37,859 nucleotides of DNA from Eggerthellaceae bacterium (GTDB lineage: Bacteria; Actinomycetota; Coriobacteriia; Coriobacteriales; Eggerthellaceae), in contig JAUNGO010000018.1 of the NCBI GenBank assembly GCA_030524475.1, positions 1 through 37,859 on the forward strand. The letters are read 5' to 3'. Each line of letters opens with the position of its first letter. Within the stretch, counting starts at the first letter, position 1. This document shows, piece after piece, positions 13,812 through 23,732 of the stretch. The position numbers and the translations under genes were made by a program. The notes under the pieces are model-generated. The model was given only the letters and a program-made list of their open reading frames with translations, was not told where the DNA came from and searched no databases.

Positions 13812-14102
13812 CTAGAGCAAAAACCGATTGGGGTTTCCCTGGCGCTTGAAGTCGGCGGGGCGCTCGCTCATGCTCGGCCCGTGCTTCAGGAAGTGCTCGC
13901 AGAAGCGGCAGATCTCCTTCACGGCGGCGTCGTAGTCGCGCTCCGGGTTCAAAAGCAAGCCGAAGTCGTCGCACACCACGTGCGTTTTGCGCTGACAGGC
14001 GGCGTAGTGGCAGTCGGCCGGGCACGGCTCTCCCGGCAGGTTGTGCGGGCAGCGGCTTTGCATCTCCTCGTCGCATCCGCGGCGTTCCCAGCATTTCTCC
14101 AT
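13812..14102 (-). CDS. Cys-rich hypothetical protein
   Basis: 96 residues with nine cysteines, most in the first half (KCWERRGCDEE, RCPHN, CPADCHYAACQ) and two in ICRFCEHF. The spacing suggests metal or Fe-S binding. No transmembrane segment or signal peptide is seen. The ATG at 14102 has GGGGAG about 10 nt upstream. It lies between the Nfu-type gene and the zinc-ribbon/lgt pair, all on the same strand. I do not recognise the family, and a link to Fe-S biology is only suggested by the neighbour. Confidence 0.7.
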   Translation of the reverse strand: MEKCWERRGCDEEMQSRCPHNLPGEPCPADCHYAACQRKTHVVCDDFGLLLNPERDYDAAVKEICRFCEHFLKHGPSMSERPADFKRQGNPNRFLL

Positions 14103-14124
14103 TGAACTCAGCTCCCCTTCCGCA

Positions 14125-14157
14125 ATAAAAAGGCGAGCCCGCGCAGGACTCGCCTTG
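14125..14157 (-). terminator. Terminator of the Nfu-type gene
   Basis: On the minus strand AAGGCGAGTCC pairs with GGGCTCGCCTT around TGCGC, followed by TTTTATT. It comes 20 bp after the stop. Confidence 0.88.
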
Positions 14158-14176
14158 TCGTTCGCCGTTGCGTGCT

Positions 14177-14422
14177 CTACAGCATGTCGGCAACGTCGGC
14201 CGGCACAACGCGGGTCACGCCGGGCACGCGCTCCTTCAGGATGCGCTCAACGCCGTTGGCCAGCGTCATCTGCGACATGGGGCAGCCTTTGCAGGCGCCC
14301 TGCAGCTCGACCGTCACCGTGCCGTCCTCGGCAACGTCGACAAGCTTCACGTCGCCGCCGTCGGCCTGAAGGCTCGGGCGGATAAGCTCGAGAACCGCCG
14401 CGACATCGGACTTCTCAACCAT
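14177..14422 (-). CDS. NifU C-terminal (Nfu) domain Fe-S scaffold
   Basis: 81 residues covering a single Nfu domain. LELIRPSLQADGGDVKLVDV and GACKGCPMSQMTLANGVERIL are family hallmarks, the latter with the CxxC that holds a transient Fe-S cluster. The ATG at 14422 has GGAGAG upstream. A 58-bp gap to the LCP gene contains TAGAAT, a possible -10, so it may have its own promoter. It has its own terminator. Nfu proteins carry clusters to client enzymes; the clients here are unknown. Confidence 0.92.
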   Translation of the reverse strand: MVEKSDVAAVLELIRPSLQADGGDVKLVDVAEDGTVTVELQGACKGCPMSQMTLANGVERILKERVPGVTRVVPADVADML

Positions 14423-14480
14423 AGTTCTCTCCAATCGTTGGATACGGGTTTGTCTGCTGCATTCTATCACAGCGGCAAGG

Positions 14481-15986
14481 CTAGGACACGGGCATCCAAT
14501 CTTTGCCGATGATCACCAAAACATCGGTGTCGAAGGTGTAGAAGTCGCCGCCGTTGATCACGCGCCCGCCGCTCGTCGCTTTCTGCACGGCCTTCGCCGC
14601 GCCCTCGTTCGCCTCGTCCTTCCAGATCACGAGCGTTTCGGGGTACGTCGTGGCGTCGTCGACGTTGCCCACGCCCGCAACCTCGAAGCCCGCCGAGGCG
14701 AGCATCTCGCCCAAGCGCGTCGCCGCGCCGTCGGCGCCGGCGCCGTTGCGCACCTCGACGCTGACCTCGGAGGGGCTCACGCCCGCCGCCGAGCTGTCGA
14801 CGGCCGTCGGGTCCTCCCCCGCCTTGAAACGCGCAAGCATGTCGGACCACTCGTCGTCGTAGCATTCGAACAGCGTCACGTCGCCTTCGCTCTCGTAGCC
14901 CGGAAGCGCGCACGAGTAAACCGTCGCCTGGTCGAGCGGGCGCAGCGCATCCCCCAGCGCGATGAGGTCGGACGCGGTGAAGTCGCAGCCCAGGTAGTTG
15001 CCCGCGTCGCCCACGAGCGCCGCGAAGTCGAGGCCGACCGAGGAAAGGGCGCGCGCGGCAAGCGCGACCGTGAACGCCACGCGGTTGTCCGACGCCGTCT
15101 CGAAACCGCCCGCGAAGTTCGTCGCGCGCAAAAACACGAGCGCCTCGGCGCCGCTGAGCGTGCGGCTTCCCGCCGGGAGCACCGTCGAGCCCGCGCGCGG
15201 GTCGTCGATCTCCTCGGCAAGCGTCACGTCCACGCCGCCGACCGCGTCGACCATGCCCGCAAGGCCCGCCGCGTCGGTGGCGGCGAAGTGCGCGACGTCG
15301 ACCTCGGCAAGGTTTGCCACCTGCTTGATGAGCTCCGCGTCGCCGCCGATCGAGCGCGCGTCGTAGAGCGGGTGAAACTCCCCGTCGGACAGGCGCACGT
15401 CGAGGTTGGCGGGAATAGACGCGAAGCTGACCACGCGCGCGGCCTCATCGATACGCACAAGCAGGTACGCGTCGGTCTGCGCGCCATGGGCCGCCGCGGC
15501 ACCCTCCAGCTCGGCGGCGCACAAAACGTAGTAGGGCTGGCCCGACTCGGCCTTCACAAGCGCGTCGGCGGCGTTCGACGAGCCGAGCGAGAGCTTGGAG
15601 TCCGACGAGTTGAAGTAGGTGAACACGCCCACGGCAACCGCGACGACCACCACAAGCGCCGCGACGCCTGCGAAAAACGCCACGCGGCGGCGGCGCGCGC
15701 GAGACTGCATCTCCTGAACATAGCCCTGCCGCGCGGCGCGGCGCGCGTAGTCGCGCTCGCTCTCGCCGCTGCGCGCCGAGGTGCCCACATGGTTGACGTA
15801 GCCCTGCGTCGCCCGCCCCGCGCGGCGCGCGTTGGAGAACTCCACGCTCGCGGCGTTTTGCGCCTTGCGGCGCGCATGGGAGGCGCTTGTCGAGCGCGCC
15901 ACGTGCGAGCCGACGGTCGAGGACTGCATACGCGCCGACATGCGCTTCGACTGGGAGGCGGTGAAGCCTTTCTTCTTGCCGAACAT
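14481..15986 (-). CDS. LCP-family / LytR_C membrane protein
   Basis: 501 residues. A long basic cytoplasmic N-terminus (1-103, rich in Ser, Ala and Arg) leads to one membrane helix (about 104-124, AALVVVVAVAVGVFTYF). An extracellular LCP-like domain (about 150-330) follows, with YLLVRIDEAARVVSFASIPANL and LSGAEALVFLRATN. A LytR_C domain (about 405-498) has VEVRNGAGADGAATRLGEML. LCP enzymes attach glycopolymers to peptidoglycan. Here the Arg-rich active stretch is thin: after FLRATN the usual Arg/Asp run is changed, though SDNRVAFTVAL remains. Activity is therefore uncertain. It starts 8 nt after murA with AAGGACG before the ATG, so the two form an operon. Confidence 0.85.
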   Translation of the reverse strand: MFGKKKGFTASQSKRMSARMQSSTVGSHVARSTSASHARRKAQNAASVEFSNARRAGRATQGYVNHVGTSARSGESERDYARRAARQGYVQEMQSRARRRRVAFFAGVAALVVVVAVAVGVFTYFNSSDSKLSLGSSNAADALVKAESGQPYYVLCAAELEGAAAAHGAQTDAYLLVRIDEAARVVSFASIPANLDVRLSDGEFHPLYDARSIGGDAELIKQVANLAEVDVAHFAATDAAGLAGMVDAVGGVDVTLAEEIDDPRAGSTVLPAGSRTLSGAEALVFLRATNFAGGFETASDNRVAFTVALAARALSSVGLDFAALVGDAGNYLGCDFTASDLIALGDALRPLDQATVYSCALPGYESEGDVTLFECYDDEWSDMLARFKAGEDPTAVDSSAAGVSPSEVSVEVRNGAGADGAATRLGEMLASAGFEVAGVGNVDDATTYPETLVIWKDEANEGAAKAVQKATSGGRVINGGDFYTFDTDVLVIIGKDWMPVS

Positions 15987-15994
15987 GGGCGTCC

Positions 15995-17275
15995 TTAGCG
16001 AGCGTCCGCCGCGCTCACGCGCGCAACGTCGGCGCCGAGGCGCGACAGCTTGCCCACGTAGTCCTCATACCCGCGGTCGATGTGCTCGATATGGTGCACG
16101 CGCGTCTCGCCGTCGGCGACGACGCCCGCGAGCACAAGCGCCGCGCCCGCGCGCAGGTCGGTCGACGACACGGGAGCGCCCTGCAAACCCGCGACGCCGC
16201 GAATGAGCGCATGGTGGTCGTCGATGGTGATGTCGGCGCCCATGCGCATGAGCTCGGCCGCGAACATGAAGCGGTTCTCGAACACGTTCTCGGTGATGAC
16301 CGACGTGCCTTCCGCCACCGCCGCAAGCAGCATGAACTGGGCCTGCAAGTCGGTAGGGAAGCCCGGGTGCGGAAGCGTTTGGATGTCGGTGCAGGTCAGG
16401 TCGCCCGCGCGCGAGACGCGAATCCAGTCCGCGCCCGTCTCGACCGCGCACCCCATCGCGCGCAGCTTCATGATGGCCATGCGCAAATACGCCGGGTCGA
16501 TGCCGTGCACAGCAACGGGGCCGCCCGTGAGCGCGCCGCCCGCCAAAAACGTGCCGGCCTCGATACGGTCGCCCACCGTGGTGTGCTCGCAGGGATGCAT
16601 GGCGGAAAGCGGCACGCCGACGACCTCGATCTGTGACGTGCCCGCGCCCGTCACCTGCGCGCCCATGGCGTTCAGCATATTCGCCAAGTCCTCGATCTCG
16701 GGCTCGCACGCGGCGTTCTCGATGAACGTGGTCCCCTCGGCCACGACCGCCGCCATCAGCAGGTTCTCCGTCGCGCCGACGCTTGGGAACTCGAGCATCA
16801 CGTGGGTGCCGCGCAGGCCGTTCGGCGTGTGCGCCACGAGCACGCCGTGGTCGACGTCGAACTCGACGCCGAGCGCCTCGAGCCCCACCAGGTGCATGTC
16901 GATCTTGCGCGCGCCGATTTGGCAGCCGCCGGGCATGGCCACGTGCGCCTTGCCGAAGCGGCCGATGAGCGGGCCTAGCACCGAGATGCTCGCGCGCATC
17001 TTCGACACGAGCTCATAGGGCGTCTCGCAGCGGTCGACCTGCGACGTGTCGACGCGCAGGCTGTGCCCCGAGCGCTCGATCACGGCGCCGAGGCGCTCAA
17101 GCACCTCGCTCATGATCTCGATGTCGGAGATGACGGGAACGTTGTGAATGGTCGAGGCGCCCTGGCCGAGCAGCGACGCCGCCATCAGTTTCAGCGCCGA
17201 GTTCTTCGCCCCCGACACGTTGACGTCGCCGGCAAGCGTGTTGTTGCCCTTGACGACGATGATTTCCGAACTCAT
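15995..17275 (-). CDS. murA: UDP-N-acetylglucosamine 1-carboxyvinyltransferase
   Basis: 426 residues, normal for MurA. It transfers enolpyruvate from PEP to UDP-GlcNAc, the first committed step of peptidoglycan synthesis. The N-terminus has KGNNTLAGDVNVSGAKNSAL. The catalytic Cys is C118 in PGGCQIGARKIDMH, so fosfomycin-type alkylation would be possible. FPTDLQAQFMLLAAVAEG and ENVFENRFM are conserved. ATG at 17275 (MSSEIIV) is preferred to the ATG at 17281 because GAGGA is then 6 nt away. The gene is followed by the LCP gene in the same operon. Confidence 0.96.
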   Translation of the reverse strand: MSSEIIVVKGNNTLAGDVNVSGAKNSALKLMAASLLGQGASTIHNVPVISDIEIMSEVLERLGAVIERSGHSLRVDTSQVDRCETPYELVSKMRASISVLGPLIGRFGKAHVAMPGGCQIGARKIDMHLVGLEALGVEFDVDHGVLVAHTPNGLRGTHVMLEFPSVGATENLLMAAVVAEGTTFIENAACEPEIEDLANMLNAMGAQVTGAGTSQIEVVGVPLSAMHPCEHTTVGDRIEAGTFLAGGALTGGPVAVHGIDPAYLRMAIMKLRAMGCAVETGADWIRVSRAGDLTCTDIQTLPHPGFPTDLQAQFMLLAAVAEGTSVITENVFENRFMFAAELMRMGADITIDDHHALIRGVAGLQGAPVSSTDLRAGAALVLAGVVADGETRVHHIEHIDRGYEDYVGKLSRLGADVARVSAADAR

Positions 17276-17331
17276 ACACATCCTCACTCTGCGGGCACGC
17301 CGCACAGTCGCTCGTTACATCAAACGTTCCT

Positions 17332-17337
17332 ATTATA
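17332..17337 (-). promoter_or_regulatory. -10 box of murA promoter
   Basis: A perfect TATAAT on the minus strand lies 57 bp before the murA start. No clear -35 hexamer is seen. Confidence 0.5.
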
Positions 17338-17395
17338 AGGAAGAGCGAGGTCGTCCGCCGCCTTGACGACGCCCTTCCACCAAATGAGTAGAACG

Positions 17396-17423
17396 AAAAA
17401 GGGAGCCCGGAGGCTCCCCTTTA
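17396..17423 (-). terminator. Terminator of rpsB-tsf
   Basis: On the minus strand GGGGAGCC pairs with GGCTCCC around a short loop, followed by TTTTTCG. It lies about 40 bp after tsf. Confidence 0.88.
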
Positions 17424-17463
17424 TCATTGAGCGATCTCTTGCTCGCCCGTTTAGTTCCGCTCG

Positions 17464-18324
17464 CTATTCACCGAGCGCAAAGCGCACGAAACCCTTGATG
17501 GCGATCGTGCCGCCGAGCGCCTTGGCGCACTCGTCGACGTACTGCGCCACCGTCTGGTCGGGGTTCTTCACGAACGCCTGCTCAGAGAGGCAGTTCTCCT
17601 TGTAGAACTTCTCCAGGCGGCCCGTGGCCATCTTCTCCTGGATGTTCTCGGGCTTGCCGGACTCGGCGGCCTGCGCCATGTAGATGGCTTTCTCGTGCTC
17701 AACCACGTCGGCCGGCACGTCTTCGCGCGTCGCGGAAACCGGGTTGAGCGCGGCAACCTGCATCGCCACGTCGCGGCCGCACTTCTGGAAGCCCTCGGAC
17801 GCCGGGTCGATGCCCTCGACGTCGAAGAACGCGAGCACGCCGATCTTGCCGCCGCCGTGGATGTAGGGGGCGACACCCGCGGCCTCGACCGTCTGCACGC
17901 GCGCGAGCTGGCAGTTCTCGCCCATCACGTGGATGCAGTCGGTGACCACGGCCTCGACCGTCTCGCCATCGGCCTCGGCGGCCTTGAGCGCATCGAGGTC
18001 GGCCGGCTTCGCGGCGATGGCGGCGCGGGTGATCTTCTCGGCGTAGGCCTTGAACTTCTCGTTCATGCCCACGAAGTCGGTCTCGCAGTTGAACTCGACG
18101 ACGGCGCCAACGGTGCAGTCGTCGGACACGAGCGCCATGACGGTGCCCTCGTTGGTGGCGCGGCCGGCCTTTTTGGCAACGGCGGCCAGCCCGCGGGTGC
18201 GCAGGACGTCGACGGCTTTGTCAAGGTCGCCCTCGGCCTCGGTGAGCGCCTTTTTGCACTCCATCATGCCGGCACCGGTCATCTCGCGCAGCTCTTTGAC
18301 CATGGAAGCGGTGATGTTTGCCAT
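17464..18324 (-). CDS. tsf: Elongation factor Ts
   Basis: 286 residues. It exchanges GDP for GTP on EF-Tu. The N-terminal UBA-like region has VKELREMTGAGMMECKKAL, and the core has NCETDFV, the TDFV motif that contacts EF-Tu. It follows rpsB after 43 bp, the usual bacterial pairing, and ends at a strong terminator. The ATG at 18324 opens the standard MANITASMVKEL. Confidence 0.97.
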   Translation of the reverse strand: MANITASMVKELREMTGAGMMECKKALTEAEGDLDKAVDVLRTRGLAAVAKKAGRATNEGTVMALVSDDCTVGAVVEFNCETDFVGMNEKFKAYAEKITRAAIAAKPADLDALKAAEADGETVEAVVTDCIHVMGENCQLARVQTVEAAGVAPYIHGGGKIGVLAFFDVEGIDPASEGFQKCGRDVAMQVAALNPVSATREDVPADVVEHEKAIYMAQAAESGKPENIQEKMATGRLEKFYKENCLSEQAFVKNPDQTVAQYVDECAKALGGTIAIKGFVRFALGE

Positions 18325-18367
18325 GTGAACCTTCTTTCTCGAAAGAGGGAATGGGTTGGTGGAAATG

Positions 18368-19141
18368 TTACTCGGCCTCGGCAGCCGCGGGAGCAGCCTC
18401 CGCCTCGGCGGCCTCGGTCGCCTCGGCCGTCTCGCCCGCCATCTCGGCGGCAGTCACGTCGGCGCCCGTGCCGGCGATCACGGCGTCGGCGATGAAGTCG
18501 GCGAGCAGACGCACCGAGCGGATGGCGTCGTCGTTGGCGGGAATGCCGAAGTCGACGTCGTCGGGGTCGCAGTTCGTGTCGAGCGTGCCCACCACGGGAA
18601 CGTTCAGGCGCTGCGCCTCGTGGATGGCGATCTCTTCACGGTTGGTGTCGATCACGAAGATGGCGTCGGGGACGCGCTTCATGTTGCGGATGCCGTTGAG
18701 GTTGGTCTGCAGCTTGGCGAGCTCCTTGTGCAGCAGGATCTGCTCCTTCTTGGGAAGAAGCGCCATGCGGCCGTCGGCGTCCATTGCCTCGAGCTCCTCC
18801 ATGCGGTTCACGCGGGTGCGGATGGTCACGAAGTTCGTGAGCATGCCGCCGAGCCAGCGAGCGTTCACGTACGGCATGCCGCAGCGGTTCGCCGCGTCGG
18901 CCACGGGCTCCTGCGCCTGCTTTTTGGTGCCGACGAACAGCACCGTGCCGCCCTTGGCGGCCAGCTCGGACACGAAGGTGTACGCCTTGTCAAGGCCGAT
19001 GAGGGTTTGCTTGAGGTCGATGATGTAGATGTCGCCGCGGTTGCCGAAGATGTACGGCTTCATCTTGGGGTTCCAGCGGCGGGTCTGATGCCCAAAGTGG
19101 GCGCCTGCGTCGAGCAGGGTGGAAATGCTGACTTTCGTCAT
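18368..19141 (-). CDS. rpsB: 30S ribosomal protein S2
   Basis: 257 residues. Hallmarks are [59 protein letters not shown] and [15 protein letters not shown]. The last 28 or so residues form an Ala/Glu tail ([21 protein letters not shown]) beyond the usual S2 end, echoing the tail on L31. ATG at 19141 ([10 protein letters not shown]) is chosen because GGAGAG lies upstream; the open frame continues to 19153 without a better site. It leads the rpsB-tsf operon. Confidence 0.96.
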   Translation of the reverse strand: MTKVSISTLLDAGAHFGHQTRRWNPKMKPYIFGNRGDIYIIDLKQTLIGLDKAYTFVSELAAKGGTVLFVGTKKQAQEPVADAANRCGMPYVNARWLGGMLTNFVTIRTRVNRMEELEAMDADGRMALLPKKEQILLHKELAKLQTNLNGIRNMKRVPDAIFVIDTNREEIAIHEAQRLNVPVVGTLDTNCDPDDVDFGIPANDDAIRSVRLLADFIADAVIAGTGADVTAAEMAGETAEATEAAEAEAAPAAAEAE

Positions 19142-19268
19142 TCTTCTCTCCATTCGTTAGTCCTCTGCCTGCGGTCATCCTCTTCTCCCGCAGCCTTTTT
19201 CGGGTGGCCACTCGCGGGGATAAGTCGCGCAAGCATGCGTATTCTTTCGCCGTTTACACAGCCTATCT

Positions 19269-19296
19269 AAGATAGCACAAACCCCTCGCTTTGCAA
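19269..19296 (-). promoter_or_regulatory. Promoter of rpsB-tsf
   Basis: TTGCAA (19291-19296) and TATCTT (19269-19274) on the minus strand are separated by 16 bp. The leader to the rpsB ATG is about 120 nt, long enough for S2-type feedback control, though I recognise no specific leader. The -35 lies in the loop of the ligA terminator hairpin. Confidence 0.6.
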
Positions 19297-19304
19297 GGGG
19301 TTTG
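19278..19304 (-). terminator. Terminator-like hairpin after ligA
   Basis: CAAACCCCT (19278-19286) pairs perfectly with AGGGGTTTG (19296-19304) around a 9-nt loop. On the minus strand only GTTTGTG follows, so termination may be partial. The gap 19305-19410 shows no gene. Confidence 0.6.
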
Positions 19305-19410
19305 CAACAAGTTTATTCGGCTTTCCGCCTGCGGCGGTAAGGCGGCGTCGACTCCCGCGCCGCCTCGCCGACGGTGCGGCCGTCTCGCCGCCGAGCCTTC
19401 CCGACGCGCC

Positions 19411-21585
<2,175 letters not shown>

Positions 21586-21593
21586 TCACGCGG

Positions 21594-21625
21594 AAAAGGC
21601 CCGAGATGCTGCCGGGCCCGTTTTT
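21594..21625. terminator. Bidirectional terminator hairpin between nnrD and ligA
   Basis: GGCCCG (21598-21603) pairs with CGGGCC (21613-21618). It is flanked by AAAA on one side and TTTTT on the other, so it can act on both strands. Confidence 0.6.
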
Positions 21626-21843
21626 GCCATGCGTATGTTACCACGCGCCGTGCGCGCTACGCGTCGACGGTACGTCGCGCACGTCGAGGACGCGGTGCCG
21701 AAGAGTGCCCGGCGTCGGTGCGCCCCCGAGGTTGCGCGCGCCGAGGGCCGCCGTCGCGTCGCGGCGCGCATTTTGCCCGGCGTCGCGCGTCTCGCCCGAT
21801 CGGCGACGCGCGCCCCATGCCGCACCCGACGTCGGTGCGCCCC
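21626..21843. other. GC-rich gap with a 14-bp direct repeat
   Basis: No gene is supported here. CGTCGGTGCGCCCC occurs at 21713-21726 and again at 21830-21843, 117 bp apart, the second touching the nnrD stop. Several short GC-rich dyads lie between them. The unit could be a degenerate insertion, but nothing proves it. Confidence 0.4.
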
Positions 21844-22872
21844 TTACAGCGCGCGCACCGCCTGGGGAATAGCCTCGATCACGTCCTCGGGCGTCACGCA
21901 GATGTCGGTGAGCTTCGCCGCCGCCGCGCGCCCCGCCTCGGCGTGCAGCGTCGCGCCGAGCACGGCGGCGTCGAGGGGCGCAAGCCCTTGGGCGAGCAGC
22001 GCGCCGACCATGCCCGCAAGCACGTCGCCCGTGCCCGCCTTGGCAAGCGCGGGCGTTCCTTGGCGCATGGCGTAAGTCGCCTCGCCGTCGGAGACAAACG
22101 TGTCGGGACCTTTGAGGGCGACGACGGCGCCGAAGGCGCGCGCCAAGCGCGCCGCGAGCTCGGGAGCGTCGAGCGCGTCGGCGTCGATGCCCGCCGCGCG
22201 CGCCAAGCGCGCCGCCTCTCCCCCGTGCGGCGTGAGCACGAGCGGCGCCGCGCTCAGCGCGCGCTCCTGCGCAACCGCCGCGTCGCGCGCGCGATTCGTG
22301 GCTTGGATAGGGCCGTTGTAGGCGTTTTTTGGCTGCAATTGAGTCGTTGTAGGCGTTTTTGGGCTCGAAATCCGCCTACAAGCGCCGTTTTCAAGCCACG
22401 AGTTCTTCAGGCACGCGCGCTCCTGCGCAGCCGCCAGCCCATCGCGTGTGGCAAGCGCCGTGAGCGCTCCCCCGTCGACAAGCACCGGCGCGCCCACCTT
22501 GCGCACAACTTCGAGCGCAAGACGCGCGCAGCGCGCGTCGGAGGAATCGAACCCCGGGCCCACCGCGCATGCGGCGGGGCGCTCGGCGTGAGCGCTTTGC
22601 GCCGCGCGCGACGCGTCCCACCCGTCCCACGACCGAACGACGAGCGAGGGGCGAAAACCGCGCACCACGTCGACGCTCTCGGGCGCGCATACCACCTCGA
22701 CGTATCCTGCGCCCGTACGCTGCGCGGCGAACGCCGCAAGGCACGCGGCGCCCGGATACACCGCCGCGCCCGCCACCACGGTGAGCTTGCCACGCGCATA
22801 CTTGTGGGCATCCGACGCCGGCCACGGGAGCAGCGCGCTCAGCTGGTCGGGGGTGTACTCGAAAACGTCCAT
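21844..22872 (-). CDS. nnrD: ADP-dependent NAD(P)H-hydrate dehydratase with 52-residue insertion
   Basis: 342 residues against about 280 usual. It repairs hydrated NADH and NADPH in an ADP-dependent reaction. The ribokinase-like fold shows AHKYARGKLTVVAG, CAVGPGF, LVLTPHGGEAARL, VALKGPDTFVSDG and AKAGTGDVLAGMVGALLAQG, the last with the catalytic Asp. The partner epimerase domain (NnrE) is absent. Between GALTALATRDGL and LVLTPH lies a 52-residue excess encoded by palindromic repeats flanked by a 22-bp duplication. The frame is kept and no stop arises. The start is ATG 22872 with GGGCGGG upstream; TTG 22881 is an alternative. It lies 18 bp after acpS in the same operon. Confidence 0.9.
   Translation of the reverse strand: MDVFEYTPDQLSALLPWPASDAHKYARGKLTVVAGAAVYPGAACLAAFAAQRTGAGYVEVVCAPESVDVVRGFRPSLVVRSWDGWDASRAAQSAHAERPAACAVGPGFDSSDARCARLALEVVRKVGAPVLVDGGALTALATRDGLAAAQERACLKNSWLENGACRRISSPKTPTTTQLQPKNAYNGPIQATNRARDAAVAQERALSAAPLVLTPHGGEAARLARAAGIDADALDAPELAARLARAFGAVVALKGPDTFVSDGEATYAMRQGTPALAKAGTGDVLAGMVGALLAQGLAPLDAAVLGATLHAEAGRAAAAKLTDICVTPEDVIEAIPQAVRAL
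22258..22279. repeat. Left copy of 22-bp duplication flanking the nnrD insertion
   Basis: This 22-bp segment matches 22414-22435 at 21 of 22 positions. The offset is 156 bp, exactly 52 codons. At protein level it gives AQERA on both sides of the insert. Confidence 0.75.
22299..22398. repeat. Three 26-nt palindromic repeat units inside nnrD
   Basis: Units at 22299-22324 (+), 22330-22355 (+) and 22373-22398 (-) match those downstream of tRNA-Lys: TGGCT, then CGTTGTAGGCG at offset 15 (GCTTGTAGGCG in the third). The pair 22330-22398 is a 69-nt palindrome with a 17-nt centre. Arm length and centre length are the same as at 1378-1446. The centre here, read in reverse, shares its GATT start and CAAAAA end with the other copy. 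Confidence 0.85.
22414..22435. repeat. Right copy of 22-bp duplication flanking the nnrD insertion
   Basis: The partner of 22258-22279, with one mismatch. It looks like a target-site duplication or a slipped host duplication. Confidence 0.75.
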
Positions 22873-22890
22873 GATCGCCAACCCGCCCCG

Positions 22891-23619
22891 CTACAGCAAG
22901 CTCGTTTGCTCGACGCACGAAGGCCTCTCGGTTGCCTCGGCGGAACTGGTTGCGGCTTCCGCTTCTACGGCGGCGCCGCTCGCAACAACGTGTGCGCCCG
23001 CGCCCGCCTCGCCTGACGCCGACACGACTCCAGCGACGCTCGCACCCGCCTCGCCCGCAGCAACGTCATCGCCCGCGTCACCCGACGCGGGCAGCTCGTC
23101 GAGAAGCGCGCGGGCCTCCTTGAACTGCGCCGCCAGCTCCTCCATCGGGTCGACTCGCTTTTTCGCCGCGCTCACCGCGTCGTCGGTGATCGCCATCGCG
23201 AACGCCACCGCCTCGGTGTGCGTGAACGAAAGCGACAGAGGGATCTCGCGCACGCCCTGCTCGCGCGCAACCTCGCGCGCCCGACCGGTGAGCACCACGT
23301 AGGGACGGCCCTTCGACGTGCGACGCACCTCGATGTCGCGCACGCCCACGCCGCGCGAGAAGCCCGTGCCGAGCGACTTCACCACGGCCTCCTTCGCGGC
23401 AAAACGCGTGGCGTAGTGGGTTTCGGGCGACGTCTTGCCGTCGCAGTAGGCGCGCTCGGCCTCGGAGAACACGCGGTCTTTAAACGACGGCGTGCGCGCG
23501 AGGATGCGGCGCATACGCTCTATCTCGACGATGTCGACGCCGAGCCCCACCTGCCCCTCGGCCACTGGCAGGTCAAGAGCGCCCTCGACCGCCGCCTGCG
23601 CCTTTTTGCTGCGAGCCAC
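22891..23619 (-). CDS. acpS: Holo-[acyl-carrier-protein] synthase with long C-terminal tail
   Basis: 242 residues, roughly twice the usual AcpS. The catalytic domain covers about residues 22-147: D29 in GLGVDIVEIERM and E77 in RFAAKEAVVKSLGTGF bind the metal, and LSLSFTHTEAVAFAMA closes it. It transfers phosphopantetheine from CoA to ACP. Residues 150-242 hold a short Lys/Glu-rich helix (EELAAQFKEARALLDEL) and then a Gly/Ala/Ser/Glu low-complexity run. Start GTG 23619 has GAGAGGTGA upstream. It precedes nnrD by 18 bp, a common operon pairing. The tail has no recognised domain. Confidence 0.92.
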   Translation of the reverse strand: MARSKKAQAAVEGALDLPVAEGQVGLGVDIVEIERMRRILARTPSFKDRVFSEAERAYCDGKTSPETHYATRFAAKEAVVKSLGTGFSRGVGVRDIEVRRTSKGRPYVVLTGRAREVAREQGVREIPLSLSFTHTEAVAFAMAITDDAVSAAKKRVDPMEELAAQFKEARALLDELPASGDAGDDVAAGEAGASVAGVVSASGEAGAGAHVVASGAAVEAEAATSSAEATERPSCVEQTSLL

Positions 23620-23732
23620 TTCTCACCTCTCCTCGAAACGAAATCAGGGTTCAAAACGCGAGCGAGCGCGAACGGGTGAACACGGGAACGTAGCCCGGTT
23701 CACTTAGCCCGAATGCGCTCACCACCCTCGCG

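Noticed and set aside
21844-22872. nnrD as a frameshifted pseudogene
   Set aside because: The insert is 156 bp, a multiple of three, there is no stop, and motifs on both sides are intact.
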